Part shown: positions 52,221-61,330 of the stretch, piece after piece
Numbering within the stretch: position 1 is the first letter of the stretch
How the letters are laid out: every line of letters starts with the position of its first letter
Source of the DNA: Streptomyces pyxinicus
GTDB taxonomy: Bacteria; Actinomycetota; Actinomycetes; Streptomycetales; Streptomycetaceae
Assembly: GCF_024753135.1 (NCBI RefSeq)
Contig: NZ_JANUGP010000004.1
Span: forward strand, 124,001 to 188,000
Reading direction: 5' to 3'
Length of the DNA: 64,000 bases
Notes under the pieces: model-generated
Told to the model about the DNA's origin: nothing
The model's database searches: none
Seen by the model: only the letters and a program-made list of their open reading frames with translations
Translations under genes and position numbers: made by a program

Positions 52221-53068
52221 ACCATCCACTTGCGTGGCTGCCATGAGCAGACGATGGCCGACGCCTTCGAGATGTCGAGCAGGGACGCCTCCGCCGTAGA
52301 TAGGCCAGGCTTGACCGTCCAGAAGCGGGGCGCGGCATCCAGCTCGTTGTAGCGGTTGGTGCCGTCCTGGTCGACGACCGTGCCCGCCTTGGTGTCGATC
52401 GTCAGCGACTCGCCGGCCGCCAGCTTGCCGTTCCACTTCAGCCGCTCGCCGGTCGGAGAGACGGCCGTGAACGTACGGCCCGGCCCGGTGATCTTCCAGA
52501 CCGGGTACGCCTCGGCGTCCCCAGAGTTGTTCAGCTCGATCGTGCCGATCGCCTGCGACGCCGAGACCTTTAGGTTGCCCAGAGTGGACAGGAACGGGCT
52601 CGACGTCGCCCCGGTGATGCGCCGGGTCTCGGTGACCGAGGACGTCCAGTACGGGTCGGGTGCCCGGAAGGTGATGACCGTCTCGAACTCGCGCTCGCCG
52701 ATCGTTTCCACGCCGTACGTGAACTCGCCACCGCCTGTGCGGTAGACGACGAGGGACCAGCGGGTGCCGTCATCGTTCTGGAGCGTGAGCACGCACCGGT
52801 CGGAAACGGCCAGGGCCAGCCGGGACAGCCTGGCCTGGAGATCCGTACGATCACGCGCGAGGATCTCCAGGGCCAGGTCGATATCCCGAGACTGGACCCG
52901 CTTGCGGCGGTACACAGAACCGTCCCCGGCCCCTTCGAGCCACTGGACGGTGACGGGGGGCAGGCCGAAGCCTGTCGCCCCCGACTTGGCCTGGTAGCCC
53001 AGGCCCTTGTCCGCGATCTCGTTGAGGTTGAGCGTGTCCGTGCCGCTGCTCAAGATGAGCTTCGGCAA
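52214..53068 (-). CDS. Distal tail protein (Dit-like)
   Basis: A 284-residue protein directly after the tape measure gene. It has the N-terminal ring-forming domain (LNEIADKGLGYQAKSGATGF, YRRKRVQSRDIDLALEILAR) and a later galectin-type beta domain (TIELNNSGDAEAYPVWKITG) typical of phage distal tail proteins. TTG start is uncertain. Confidence 0.8.
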   Translation of the reverse strand: MPKLILSSGTDTLNLNEIADKGLGYQAKSGATGFGLPPVTVQWLEGAGDGSVYRRKRVQSRDIDLALEILARDRTDLQARLSRLALAVSDRCVLTLQNDDGTRWSLVVYRTGGGEFTYGVETIGEREFETVITFRAPDPYWTSSVTETRRITGATSSPFLSTLGNLKVSASQAIGTIELNNSGDAEAYPVWKITGPGRTFTAVSPTGERLKWNGKLAAGESLTIDTKAGTVVDQDGTNRYNELDAAPRFWTVKPGLSTAEASLLDISKASAIVCSWQPRKWMVV

Positions 53069-53074
53069 GCCGAA

Positions 53075-56000
53075 TCACCATCCCATCCGGGCTCGGTTGG
53101 CAGCGGCGAACAGGTCCTCTTCGGAGTCGATAGAGGAACCCGGTGCTGCGTAGTAGTTGAGGACCTTCGTGGTGCCGCCGGCCTGGCCGGCGAGCGCGGC
53201 CGAGACCGCGGAGGACACACCACGCGACGTGCTGAACGCGCCGATCGACGGGGCGCCGAACTCGGTTCCGGCGACGTCTTCGGTCAGCCCCTTCAGCGAC
53301 TTGCGTACCGCGTCGTAGCGGGACTCCAGGCCGGCGATGAAGCCGTTGATGACGAGCTGGCCGGCGTTGACGAGGATGACCTTGTCGAGGGACTCGGGGC
53401 CCTTCCAGCTCGTCAGCTTGTCCGTCAGCGAGCCGAGCTTGTCCTTGACCGCGCCGAACATGCCGCTGATCCCGGAGATGAACCCCTTGATCAACTGGAT
53501 GCCGGCGTTCTTCAGGGTCGACGAAAGGTCGCCCAGCGCCTCCTTGGCCTTGCCGGGGAGCTTGGCCACCGTGGACGCGGCCTTGCCGATCCACGTCTCG
53601 ATCGTGGAGACCAGCGACTGGAACTTCGAGATGGCCGTCGTACGGACTGAGTCCCAGCCGTCGCTGAAGAACGACTTGATCCGACTGATGCCACTTGACG
53701 CCTTCGACCACAGGCCGGAGAAGAAAGACGAGAAGCCCGAGGTGATGTTGGACCAGGCGCTCTTGCCGAAGTTGACCACCGCGTCCCAGCCCGCCTTGAA
53801 GGCGTCCTTGATCGCGGTGAGGCCCTTCTTCGCTGCGCCCAGGAAGCTGACCGACAGCCACGTGATGAACGCGCCGAGCAGCGTGTCCCACAGGCCCTTC
53901 AAGATCCCCATCAGGGACTTGAAGACGTTGACCGCGTCGTCCCAGAGGTCACCCCAGTTCAGGGTGAAAAAGTCGTACCAGAACTCGAAGACGGCCTTCA
54001 GGTAGTCGATGACGCCCTTGAAGATCTCCTTCAGGCCCTCGAAGACCAACGCCACGCCGTTGATCGCGGACACGAAGGTGCCCAGGAACAGCTCGGCGAG
54101 GAACTCGATGGCCGGCGCGAGGACCGGCATCAGGAAGTCGATGATCGACTTCAGCGCCTCAAGGAACGGCATCACCGCCTGCACCAGGCGATCGAACGCC
54201 TGGGCGAACAGAGGCAGGAACGTTTCCGCTATGCCCTGGACCACCGGGATCAGCGGGATCAGGATGGCCGAGAGGATCTGGATCAGAACATCGACCAGCG
54301 GCATGGCCGCGGTGATGATCTGCCCGATGAACTGCGCGACGAGCGGCAGGATCGGGGCCAGGCCCGAGATGAGCTGGAGCACCAGCGGTGCCACCGCGGC
54401 CAGCATCTGACCGAACGCCTGGGCGACGATCGGCAGGATCTGAGACAGTGCGGTGAACGCCTGGCCCAGCACGTCGGCGATAACCGGCGCGAGCTGGTTG
54501 ATCACCGGGGCGAGCTGCCGGAAGACGCCCGTCAGGGCACCGCCCAGCAGGTCGATCAGCGGGAGGATCGCAGGGGTGAGCGAGACGAAGGCGTTGGCCA
54601 GCGGGGTCAGCGCGGCTGCCAGGAGCGGGCCGAGATTCTCGGCCATCTCGCCCATGATCGAGAGGACCGCGCCGAGCGCGGCGCCCAGCGGCTTCAGCGC
54701 TGGCACCAGGGCGTTGACGCCCTGCTCCAGGCCGTTGAAGAGATCCTGAACGCCGAGCGTGACCATCGGCTGCGACAGCGCGTCAGCGATGCCGCCGATG
54801 GCCGTGCCGATGATCGTGCCGACCTGCGGCATGACCTCGGTGATCAGCGAGGCCAGCTCGCTGAAGAAACGTTTCACCTGGGCGCCGCCCTGGCCGGCCA
54901 TGTTCGACATGGCCTGGTGGGCTGCGGTGAAGACGCCGACGAGGGCCTGTTGCGCGCCCGATGAGTCGACTGCGGCGTGGATGCCGGCGAGGGTGTCTCG
55001 CAGCATCCCGAGGGTGGAGCCGCCGGCCTCGGTGGCGGCGCGAGCGATGCCCGCGAGGATGCCGCCGGTCTCGAAGAGGACGCCACCCAAGTCCTTCAGG
55101 GACTGGATACCGGCGTCGATCTCTTCCTTGAGACCTGACTCGCCCTTCTGGTTCAGCCAGTTCGACGCCTTCTCGGCGATGTCGACGAACCACTGCGCGA
55201 GCTGCGGCAGGTAGCCGGCGCCGACCTTGCCGAGCGTCGTGATGACGTTGGCGAACGCGCCCGTGCCGCTGGTGGCGATGTCGATCGACTTCGACAGGTC
55301 GCCGAACATCCCCTTCAGCTCGGGGGCGAGCGAGCCCTTGAGGGCCGTGGCGAAGCCGCCGAAGAACTGGCCGAGCTGGGTGGAGGTCTGAGCGAAGCCG
55401 TCCCGCAGCGCGGGGAGGGCGCTGTCGATCAGGTCCCGGATGGGCTTCTTGGCCTCGGCCCAGAAGTTGGAGCTGATCAGATCCTGGAGCGCGGAGAGCT
55501 GCCCCTTGACCTCGGGGAGAACCTTGTTGAAGTCCTTGAACGCGGCGATCGTGGCACCGACGCCGATCGCCATGCCGCCGAGAATTCCCGGCAGTGCGAG
55601 CGAGGTCGCGCCGATCTGCGCCAGCGACGCGGACAGGGCGGCGAGGTTGCTGGCCGCCGCGATACCCCAGGACGCCAGACCGGCGATGGCCGTAGCCAGC
55701 GTGCCGATGATCGGCGTACTTCTGTCCAGGTTCTTCAAGACGTTGCCGAGCTTCTCGAACGTCTGGCTCAGCACGCGCCCACCCGACAGCGCCTTCAGCA
55801 TCGAGGCCGCGGTGGTGTACGCGGACACCGACACCTTCGGGAACAGGTTGACGGTGCGGTCGCGGGTCAGGCGGGCCATCGACGCCATCACCGCGGCGAT
55901 GGCGGACTTCGAGGTCTCCGGTTCGATCTCGGCCTTCAGGCCGTCGATCTTGTCTTGGAGATCATCGATCTCGTGCTCGACCTTACGCTTGGCGACCGCG

Positions 56001-56881
56001 TCCAGCTCGGGCGTGATCTTGGCCTTCAGCTCCTCCATCTGGAGAAACGCGGCTTCGAGCTGCCGCTTGAGCTTGGCGACGTCCCGGTCATCCAGCTTGG
56101 GGTTGACCTTGATGTCGTCGAGCATGGCCTTGACCTTGTCGGCCGTGGCCTGGGCTTCGGCCATGTCCCAGTTCAGGGCGACCTCGGCGCGCAGGTCGAG
56201 ACGCTTCCGGAGTTCCTCCTGCGCCTTCTTCAGCGACTCCTCGTCCATGCCGACCGTCAGGTTGACCTCTGCGATCTTCGCCAACTCGGCGTTGATCTTG
56301 GCGAGGGCCTGCTTCAGCGAGGCGTCGTCGTCGTAGTCGACGGTCAGGTCCAGGCGCAGGTCGTTGGCGAGCATCTCGCGCACGGCGAGCAGCTCGGCCT
56401 CGTTCACGTGGACATCGATGTCAACGGAGCGCAGCTTGGCCAGCTCGGCGTCGATGCGGGCGATGGCGGCCTTAATCGAGTCCTGCGAGGACTCGTCCAC
56501 CGTCAGGCGGATCGTGCGGATCTCGTCGAGCCGATCGTTGAGCAGATCGAGCGCGGCGCCCAGGTCGTCGCCGTTGAGGTCGACATGGATCGATGTCTCC
56601 GCCAGTCGGTTCAGCTCGGCCTGGAGGCGAGCGATGCCGGCGCGGACGGAGTCCTCGTTGTCCAGGTTGACGCGGAGGCCGATGTCCTTGAGGGCGTTCT
56701 TGGCCGCCGCCTGGATCTTCTCGGCCTGGGCCTTGATGTCGTCGGCGTCGAGGACGACCTTGGCCTTGACCTCAAGTCCCTGCTCCGCCTTCTTGAGTTC
56801 CGCCTCGGCTTCCTGCTTGAACTTGCTGGTCTCCGGCAGGATCTTGATCGCTACGCGACCAACCACCTGTCCATCGGGCAT
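53075..56881 (-). CDS. Tape measure protein
   Basis: A 1268-residue protein, the longest gene in the region. Residues 10-310 form long coiled coils of AELAKL and LDDRD-type heptads with many Asp/Lys. Hydrophobic helices lie at about 385-445 (AIAGLASWGIAAASNLAALS, LALPGILGGMAIGVGATIAA) and again in a repetitive LxPVxxxLxxxIxPVLQ region at 690-960. The C-terminal third is Gly/Ser/Lys-rich. Length sets tail length and the hydrophobic segments probably enter the host membrane. ATG with AGGTAGGCCC upstream, 4 bp past the frameshift product stop. Confidence 0.94.
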   Translation of the reverse strand: MPDGQVVGRVAIKILPETSKFKQEAEAELKKAEQGLEVKAKVVLDADDIKAQAEKIQAAAKNALKDIGLRVNLDNEDSVRAGIARLQAELNRLAETSIHVDLNGDDLGAALDLLNDRLDEIRTIRLTVDESSQDSIKAAIARIDAELAKLRSVDIDVHVNEAELLAVREMLANDLRLDLTVDYDDDASLKQALAKINAELAKIAEVNLTVGMDEESLKKAQEELRKRLDLRAEVALNWDMAEAQATADKVKAMLDDIKVNPKLDDRDVAKLKRQLEAAFLQMEELKAKITPELDAVAKRKVEHEIDDLQDKIDGLKAEIEPETSKSAIAAVMASMARLTRDRTVNLFPKVSVSAYTTAASMLKALSGGRVLSQTFEKLGNVLKNLDRSTPIIGTLATAIAGLASWGIAAASNLAALSASLAQIGATSLALPGILGGMAIGVGATIAAFKDFNKVLPEVKGQLSALQDLISSNFWAEAKKPIRDLIDSALPALRDGFAQTSTQLGQFFGGFATALKGSLAPELKGMFGDLSKSIDIATSGTGAFANVITTLGKVGAGYLPQLAQWFVDIAEKASNWLNQKGESGLKEEIDAGIQSLKDLGGVLFETGGILAGIARAATEAGGSTLGMLRDTLAGIHAAVDSSGAQQALVGVFTAAHQAMSNMAGQGGAQVKRFFSELASLITEVMPQVGTIIGTAIGGIADALSQPMVTLGVQDLFNGLEQGVNALVPALKPLGAALGAVLSIMGEMAENLGPLLAAALTPLANAFVSLTPAILPLIDLLGGALTGVFRQLAPVINQLAPVIADVLGQAFTALSQILPIVAQAFGQMLAAVAPLVLQLISGLAPILPLVAQFIGQIITAAMPLVDVLIQILSAILIPLIPVVQGIAETFLPLFAQAFDRLVQAVMPFLEALKSIIDFLMPVLAPAIEFLAELFLGTFVSAINGVALVFEGLKEIFKGVIDYLKAVFEFWYDFFTLNWGDLWDDAVNVFKSLMGILKGLWDTLLGAFITWLSVSFLGAAKKGLTAIKDAFKAGWDAVVNFGKSAWSNITSGFSSFFSGLWSKASSGISRIKSFFSDGWDSVRTTAISKFQSLVSTIETWIGKAASTVAKLPGKAKEALGDLSSTLKNAGIQLIKGFISGISGMFGAVKDKLGSLTDKLTSWKGPESLDKVILVNAGQLVINGFIAGLESRYDAVRKSLKGLTEDVAGTEFGAPSIGAFSTSRGVSSAVSAALAGQAGGTTKVLNYYAAPGSSIDSEEDLFAAANRARMGW

Positions 56882-56885
56882 GGGC

Positions 56886-57290
56886 CTACCTCCGGGCGAA
56901 CTGCTTGTAGATGTCCGCCACGCGTACGCGGCGCCTGGTCTTCCCCTTGGCGGCCTTCTTCTGGACCTTGGGCCTGGGCCACTCCGGGAACTTGGGAGCG
57001 CCCTTCTTGCCCCACTGGCCGGTGGCCCGCGTGTTCTGGTTGAGCGCGTCGAAGATGTCGGCGGTCATGTGGCGGTCCACGCCCCAGCCGAAGTGCTCCC
57101 TGCCGCCCGACGCGAGAGCGACGGTCAGGGAGGTGTCGGGCAGCCTCTGCACCATGAGCCAGACGAGGGCCGGCGAGGGCCCGCGGCCGGCGATCACCTC
57201 GGCGAGGTCAACGCCGTAGTAGAACCGCAGGTCGGGGTACAGGCCCTCGCCGTGCTCGTCGATCAGGCGCGCGAGGCTCAGGCTTCCCCC
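56886..57290 (-). CDS. Tail assembly chaperone, frameshift extension (gpT-like)
   Basis: Reading frame without its own start, entered by -1 frameshift from the gpG-like gene at GGGGGAA (57284-57290). The sequence after the slip is GSLSLARLIDEHGEGLYPDL then RFYYGVDLAEVIAGRGPSPA, about 134 residues, ending KQFARR just before the tape measure gene. Basic end (KKAAKGKTRRRVRVADIYKQ). The G/GT product ratio controls tail assembly in other phages. Confidence 0.8.
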   Translation of the reverse strand, partial: GGSLSLARLIDEHGEGLYPDLRFYYGVDLAEVIAGRGPSPALVWLMVQRLPDTSLTVALASGGREHFGWGVDRHMTADIFDALNQNTRATGQWGKKGAPKFPEWPRPKVQKKAAKGKTRRRVRVADIYKQFARR

Positions 57291-57607
57291 GCCTGGGTGC
57301 CCTTGGTGTAGGTCTCGAAGATCGAGGCCAGTACGGCGAGGTCGCCGGCCACCTGCTCGATCAGCTCCTCCGCGGCCTTCTTGTCCTTCGCCACCAGGCG
57401 GATCGCGTCCGCCAGGACGTCGCCCTGGTCCAGGCCCTCGTCGCCGTCGAGCCTGTCCTGGAGGGAGCCCAGTTCGTCGCGCTCGGCCTTGGCTAGGCGC
57501 AGCGGGTTGCGGAGGACAACGGTGTTCGTGTCGTCGAGCTGGATGTCGGTCGAGCCGTACTTCGCGTCGGCGGCGGCGCGGATGTCGTCGAGGGTGTACG
57601 TGGCCAT
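57278..57607 (-). CDS. Tail assembly chaperone (gpG-like)
   Basis: A 109-residue acidic helical protein (MATYTLDDIRAAADAKYGST), between the major tail protein and tape measure genes, the fixed place for these chaperones. Its 3' end has GCG GGG GAA GCC TGA; slipping back one base gives a continuous frame into the next region, so a longer fusion is made. Confidence 0.85.
   Translation of the reverse strand: MATYTLDDIRAAADAKYGSTDIQLDDTNTVVLRNPLRLAKAERDELGSLQDRLDGDEGLDQGDVLADAIRLVAKDKKAAEELIEQVAGDLAVLASIFETYTKGTQAGEA
57284..57290 (-). promoter_or_regulatory. -1 programmed frameshift site
   Basis: Minus-strand heptamer GGGGGAA seven bases before the stop of the gpG-like gene. Reading GCG-GGG then shifting by -1 gives GGA-AGC-CTG and continues for about 130 codons to 56886. 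A run of five G is a plausible slip site; no pseudoknot was modelled. Confidence 0.75.
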
Positions 57608-57699
57608 GAGGTGCGGACCTCCAAGGGGTCGGGAGAGAACAGGGGGCGGACCGAGGGGAGGGGCCCGCGAGGGGCCCCGGTGTGCAAGGCGGGTCCGCT

Positions 57700-57715
57700 G
57701 TCGCACTTACACACC
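57700..57715 (-). repeat. 16-bp phage motif copy
   Basis: GGTGTGTAAGTGCGAC between the major tail protein and chaperone genes; a partial copy GGTGTGCAAG faces it at 57679-57688. Confidence 0.75.
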
Positions 57716-57733
57716 GGGGGGTCAAAGGACGGC

Positions 57734-58330
57734 TCAGGCTCCGGTGCCGGCGCCCGAGCCCGCGTCGGTGCCGCCGCCCTCGGCCGGCACTGTGCCCAGC
57801 GGGGTGATCGCGTAGGTCCAGTTGTTGGAGCCGTACGCCATCGGCTTCACGCCGAGCGGGAGGCCGGCGAGGGACTCGGTGTCACCGAAGGACAGGTCGT
57901 CACTCCGGTAGATCTCCGCCTTCGGCGCGTAGATCGCGAAGACGTTCTCGCCGTCCACGAACACCGCGAGGAAGGCGCAGGTCGTGGGGACCGGGTCGGT
58001 CGGAACGCCGACCGTACCGTCCGGCAGGACCGGGGCGTTCGAGCCGTAGTACAGCTTCAGGCCGGCGACGTCGAACTGCTGGAGCGTGAGCGCCAGCGTC
58101 TCCGTGCGGGCGCTGTACTTGGTGCGCAGGCTCTTGTTCTGGAGCGAGCCGATCGTGGTCGCCTCGCCGCCCTCGGAGGTGATCGAGAGGATGTCTTCGA
58201 GGCTGGTGTGGCCCACGGCCTCCCAGGGGGAGAGCGGGGCCAGCAAGTCGGCCGGGATCTCCGTACCGGTCGCGGCGGTCAGGTAGTTGCCGCTCCCGAT
58301 GACGAGAGTCGCGGCATCGTTCAGTGCCAC
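57734..58330 (-). CDS. Major tail protein
   Basis: A 198-residue protein, GTG start (VALNDAATLVIGSGNYLTAA) with AAGGAG 9 bases upstream. Beta-rich with GHTSLEDILSITSEGGEATT, SARTETLALTLQQFDVAGLK and a Gly/Ala tail, as usual for siphovirus tail-tube proteins. Placed between the tail terminator and tail chaperone genes. Confidence 0.85.
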   Translation of the reverse strand: MALNDAATLVIGSGNYLTAATGTEIPADLLAPLSPWEAVGHTSLEDILSITSEGGEATTIGSLQNKSLRTKYSARTETLALTLQQFDVAGLKLYYGSNAPVLPDGTVGVPTDPVPTTCAFLAVFVDGENVFAIYAPKAEIYRSDDLSFGDTESLAGLPLGVKPMAYGSNNWTYAITPLGTVPAEGGGTDAGSGAGTGA

Positions 58331-58356
58331 TCGGGGGGTCTCCTTACTCCCGGCAT

Positions 58357-58372
58357 GTCTCACTAACACACC
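58357..58372 (-). repeat. 16-bp phage motif copy
   Basis: GGTGTGTTAGTGAGAC upstream of the major tail protein gene. Confidence 0.75.
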
Positions 58373-58383
58373 GGACTGTGGGG

Positions 58384-58878
58384 TTACTTCAGGAAGGGCT
58401 TGGTACGCGGCTTGCGGATGTCGACCTGGAACGTCGACTCGTAGCGCCACACCCCGGTCGGGAGGTCGGCGTACTGGACCGGCCCTGTCGAGGTCGCCCA
58501 GTCGGTCGTCCGGCGCGGGGCGGCCAGCATGTCCACGCGGGTGATGTGGCCCTTGCCCGGATACACCTTCTGCTGCATCCACGCGTTGCGCAGGACCACG
58601 CGGCACGCCTCGGACAGGATCGACGCATCGGCGTCGCCGTCTGGGTCTTCGCAGAACGCTTGCACGACCACGCGGGCGGAGTCGGTGAAGCGGTCGTCGC
58701 CGGTCCAGACTCCGTACGTGGTGTCCCGGCGGACCAGGACGAACGGGAAGCTCTGGTCCTTGGCGATGAGCGACTGCACGTGGATGCCGGGCAGTCCCTC
58801 GCGGAGCACCGCGAGGAGTAGGTCTTCGACGGGCGACAGCTCGGCGAGCGCCCTAATCTCGGATGGAAGTCCGGCCAC
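58384..58878 (-). CDS. Tail terminator-like protein
   Basis: A 164-residue protein (VAGLPSEIRALAELSPVEDL). HVQSLIAKDQSFPFVLVRRD and ARVVVQAFCEDPDGDADASI are typical of phage tail-terminator/neck proteins of this position. GTG start; 16 bp overlap with the next gene. Confidence 0.7.
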   Translation of the reverse strand: MAGLPSEIRALAELSPVEDLLLAVLREGLPGIHVQSLIAKDQSFPFVLVRRDTTYGVWTGDDRFTDSARVVVQAFCEDPDGDADASILSEACRVVLRNAWMQQKVYPGKGHITRVDMLAAPRRTTDWATSTGPVQYADLPTGVWRYESTFQVDIRKPRTKPFLK

Positions 58879-59359
58879 CGCCGCCCCCCTTCTTCATGCG
58901 GATGCGTACGTGCCGCTTGACCTTCGCTCCCCCGCCATCGCGGTGCGGCAGGTCCGCGGCGTCGGTGAGGATGAAGAGGCCCTCCATCGAGCCGACCGTG
59001 TACTTGTTGACGGTCTCGCCCTCGGCGTTCAGCAGGGTCACGTCGTAGGCGTTACGGCCCAGCTCGATGGCCAGAGCCGAGTTCGGGTTGCCGCCCTGGT
59101 GGTCGACGGCGTGGTCCTCCAGGACCACATACCGGTCGACGCGGCCGCGTTCGACTTCGACGGTTGCCCCGGTCGGGTCCAGGGCGCCGATCTCCTTGCC
59201 CTTGCCGGCTCGGGCGCGTTGCAGGTTCTCCTCCGCGCGCACGCGGATCAGGAACTGCTTCTCTTCGAGAGCCAGCTGGACCCCGTCGATCAGGGCCAGG
59301 TAGTCCTCGACGTTCTTGAACTTGCTGCCCAGCCCGTTGTCCAGCCACTCGATGCTCAC
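58853..59359 (-). CDS. HK97 gp10-like head-tail protein
   Basis: A 168-residue protein, GTG start overlapping the upstream stop (VSIEWLDNGLGSKFKNVEDY). Helix with ALEEKQFLIRVRAEENLQRA then beta part (VDRYVVLEDHAVDHQGGNPN, YDVTLLNAEGETVNKYTVGS) fits gp10-type neck proteins. Ends basic and Gly-rich. Confidence 0.7.
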   Translation of the reverse strand: MSIEWLDNGLGSKFKNVEDYLALIDGVQLALEEKQFLIRVRAEENLQRARAGKGKEIGALDPTGATVEVERGRVDRYVVLEDHAVDHQGGNPNSALAIELGRNAYDVTLLNAEGETVNKYTVGSMEGLFILTDAADLPHRDGGGAKVKRHVRIRMKKGGGGGRTSIRD

Positions 59360-59697
59360 GATGGCCGCTCCCGGATGTCGATGGCCCAGTGCCGGGTCTT
59401 GCGGTTGCCGTGGTGGTAGGCCGGCGGCGTGACGATGTCCCACTGAGTGCCGAGCGCTTCGACGCGGGACCACAGGGTCACGTCCGACAGGTCGGCCGAC
59501 ACGATCATGCGAGTGATGTTGATCTGCATCTGGCCGGGGACCTCGGCTCGGGCGGAGCGCTGCGGGATCAGCGCGCACCGCACCTCGACCGGGCCGGCCG
59601 GGTCGGCGACGAGCACCTTGTTGCCGCGACTGTCGACGTGTTCCTTCGTCTTCCAGACCTTCGCCTTCACGCCGCGCCTGCGCTGGAGACTGCTCAC
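59356..59697 (-). CDS. Head-tail stopper-like protein
   Basis: A 113-residue beta-rich protein (VSSLQRRRGVKAKVWKTKEH), GTG start overlapping the adaptor stop (GTGA; an earlier GTG is adjacent). Contains NITRMIVSADLSDVTLWSRV and RKTRHWAIDIRERPS. Called by order in the connector set. Confidence 0.65.
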   Translation of the reverse strand: MSSLQRRRGVKAKVWKTKEHVDSRGNKVLVADPAGPVEVRCALIPQRSARAEVPGQMQINITRMIVSADLSDVTLWSRVEALGTQWDIVTPPAYHHGNRKTRHWAIDIRERPS

Positions 59698-60155
59698 CAC
59701 GGTTCCCGCTCGTCGGCGTACATCGGGAAGTTCTTGCCGAAGGGCTCGACCGGCACCAGGCCCACGGCCACGGGCCGGCGGCGTGACTGCCAGGCGGTGA
59801 CCTCGGCGGTGTAGAGGCCGTTCGTGCGCCGACCGGCCAGGCCGGCAAGCAGCTTCTGTTCCTCGTTGGTGAAGTACACGGTGCCGGCGTTCTCGCCGGC
59901 CGCGTCGTTCCAGGCCAGCGTCTCGTCGCCGGCTCGGGACTGGGTGTAGCCGTCCGGGTTGGACATGTACCGCTTGCACGTCTTCAGGACGAGCGTGCGC
60001 ACCATGCGCGGGGCGGCGTCCTCGGGCCACTCGCGCCCGTAGTGGGCTGCCAGGTCCGAGGCGTCCTCCAGCGCGTTAGCCGCGACACGTTCCTCATCAG
60101 CGTCGAGCGTCCAGTCCAGTCGCCCCTTCAGGTCGTCGAGGGTGGCGTACGCCAC
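59694..60155 (-). CDS. Head-tail adaptor-like protein
   Basis: A 153-residue helical protein (VAYATLDDLKGRLDWTLDAD), GTG start with AAGGAG 5 bases upstream. MVRTLVLKTCKRYMSNPDGY followed by the Trp-rich end is the Gp6/Gp15-type connector pattern. Located just after the capsid gene. Confidence 0.75.
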   Translation of the reverse strand: MAYATLDDLKGRLDWTLDADEERVAANALEDASDLAAHYGREWPEDAAPRMVRTLVLKTCKRYMSNPDGYTQSRAGDETLAWNDAAGENAGTVYFTNEEQKLLAGLAGRRTNGLYTAEVTAWQSRRRPVAVGLVPVEPFGKNFPMYADEREPW

Positions 60156-60194
60156 GGGTTCTCCTTCTCGTCGGGGCGAGACGGGACGGAGGGT

Positions 60195-60210
60195 GTCACG
60201 CTTACACACT
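60195..60210 (-). repeat. 16-bp phage motif copy
   Basis: AGTGTGTAAGCGTGAC between the capsid and adaptor genes. Confidence 0.75.
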
Positions 60211-60232
60211 CTGCCCCGTCTCAACGACTGGA

Positions 60233-61288
60233 TCAGACGGAGGCGCCGTCAGCGGTCGCGGCTACGCCAGTGATGGCGGCCAGCTCCTGCTCGACGGGGT
60301 CCGGGCCGTCCGGGTCGGGCAGCACGTCAGCGTCGGCGTCCAGGTCCAGGGAGATGGCGCGGACGAAGTGCTCGTGCTCGGAGACGAACGCCTGGCCAGT
60401 GACCGCGTCGCGGCCCATCAGGATGTCCGTCACGGAGCGGAAGCCCTTGAAGGTGTTCACGACCGAGCGGTCCACCAGGTAGTTCGCGTCGTAGTCGCGG
60501 ACCCATCGCAACGCCACGCCGTTGTAGGACGCGGACGCACCGAAGGGGACGGACTGCGGGACGGACGGGGCGCCGGTCGCGAAGATGAACGCGGACTGCG
60601 TCATCGCGATGGCCTTGTCCGAGGGCAGCTCGTTGGAGACGACGATGTTGAAGCCGTAGCGCCGGCCCAGGGTCGCCTCCTTCAGCGCGGAGACGGCCTC
60701 GGACTCACCGACGTTGGAAGCGAGGTTCAGGTCCGGGTCGGCCAGCAGCTCGGTCTCCCAGTCGGTGCCGACCAGCAGGGTCCGGGACTCCTTCGGGATG
60801 CGGAACTTGTTCAGCACATCGCGGGCGCGGATCAGGGTCCGGCGCAGGGAGCGGTTCGCGACCTGGCCGCCGAGCGTGACCGGGAACTTCTGCCCGAGCA
60901 GGTAGTCAACGGCCTGGAACTCCAGGCCGCGGCCGACCGCTTCGGTCTGCTTGGCCATCAGCTTGGCCCAGCCCTGGAGGTCGAAGTCGTTCTGCTCGTC
61001 GGTGAGCTGGACAGCCGAGTAGATGTCGCCGGCGAAGCTCACGGCCACGGTCTTCTCGTGGTAGGTGTCGAACTCGATCGGCTTCGAGCGGTCGTTGCGG
61101 AAGCCGTAGGTGCGGAAGGGCAGGACGCCCTCGACCTTGACGTTGATGGTGTCGTTCTTGGTGCCCTTGAACTGGTCGATGCCCTCGCGCTGGAAGACAG
61201 CCGGGACGACCAGAGCCTCTTCGAGAGCGACCGCAGCGGTGGCCGCGATCTTCTCGGGCTTGATCACATCGTGCGGGGTGTACGCCAC
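60233..61288 (-). CDS. Major capsid protein
   Basis: A 351-residue HK97-fold/P22-like coat protein: N-terminal arm (VAYTPHDVIKPEKIAATAAV), then GIDQFKGTKNDTINVKVEGV and E-loop region (RTYGFRNDRSKPIEFDTYHE), spine helix (LQGWAKLMAKQTEAVGRGLE) and A-domain (NVGESEAVSALKEATLGRRY, GFNIVVSNELPSDKAIAM). No prohead protease gene is next to it. GTG start with AGGAG upstream; preceded by a motif copy. Confidence 0.9.
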   Translation of the reverse strand: MAYTPHDVIKPEKIAATAAVALEEALVVPAVFQREGIDQFKGTKNDTINVKVEGVLPFRTYGFRNDRSKPIEFDTYHEKTVAVSFAGDIYSAVQLTDEQNDFDLQGWAKLMAKQTEAVGRGLEFQAVDYLLGQKFPVTLGGQVANRSLRRTLIRARDVLNKFRIPKESRTLLVGTDWETELLADPDLNLASNVGESEAVSALKEATLGRRYGFNIVVSNELPSDKAIAMTQSAFIFATGAPSVPQSVPFGASASYNGVALRWVRDYDANYLVDRSVVNTFKGFRSVTDILMGRDAVTGQAFVSEHEHFVRAISLDLDADADVLPDPDGPDPVEQELAAITGVAATADGASV

Positions 61289-61330
61289 TGGGGTGGGTCT
61301 CCTGTAGGTAGGGGGAGGGAGGCTCGGCGT

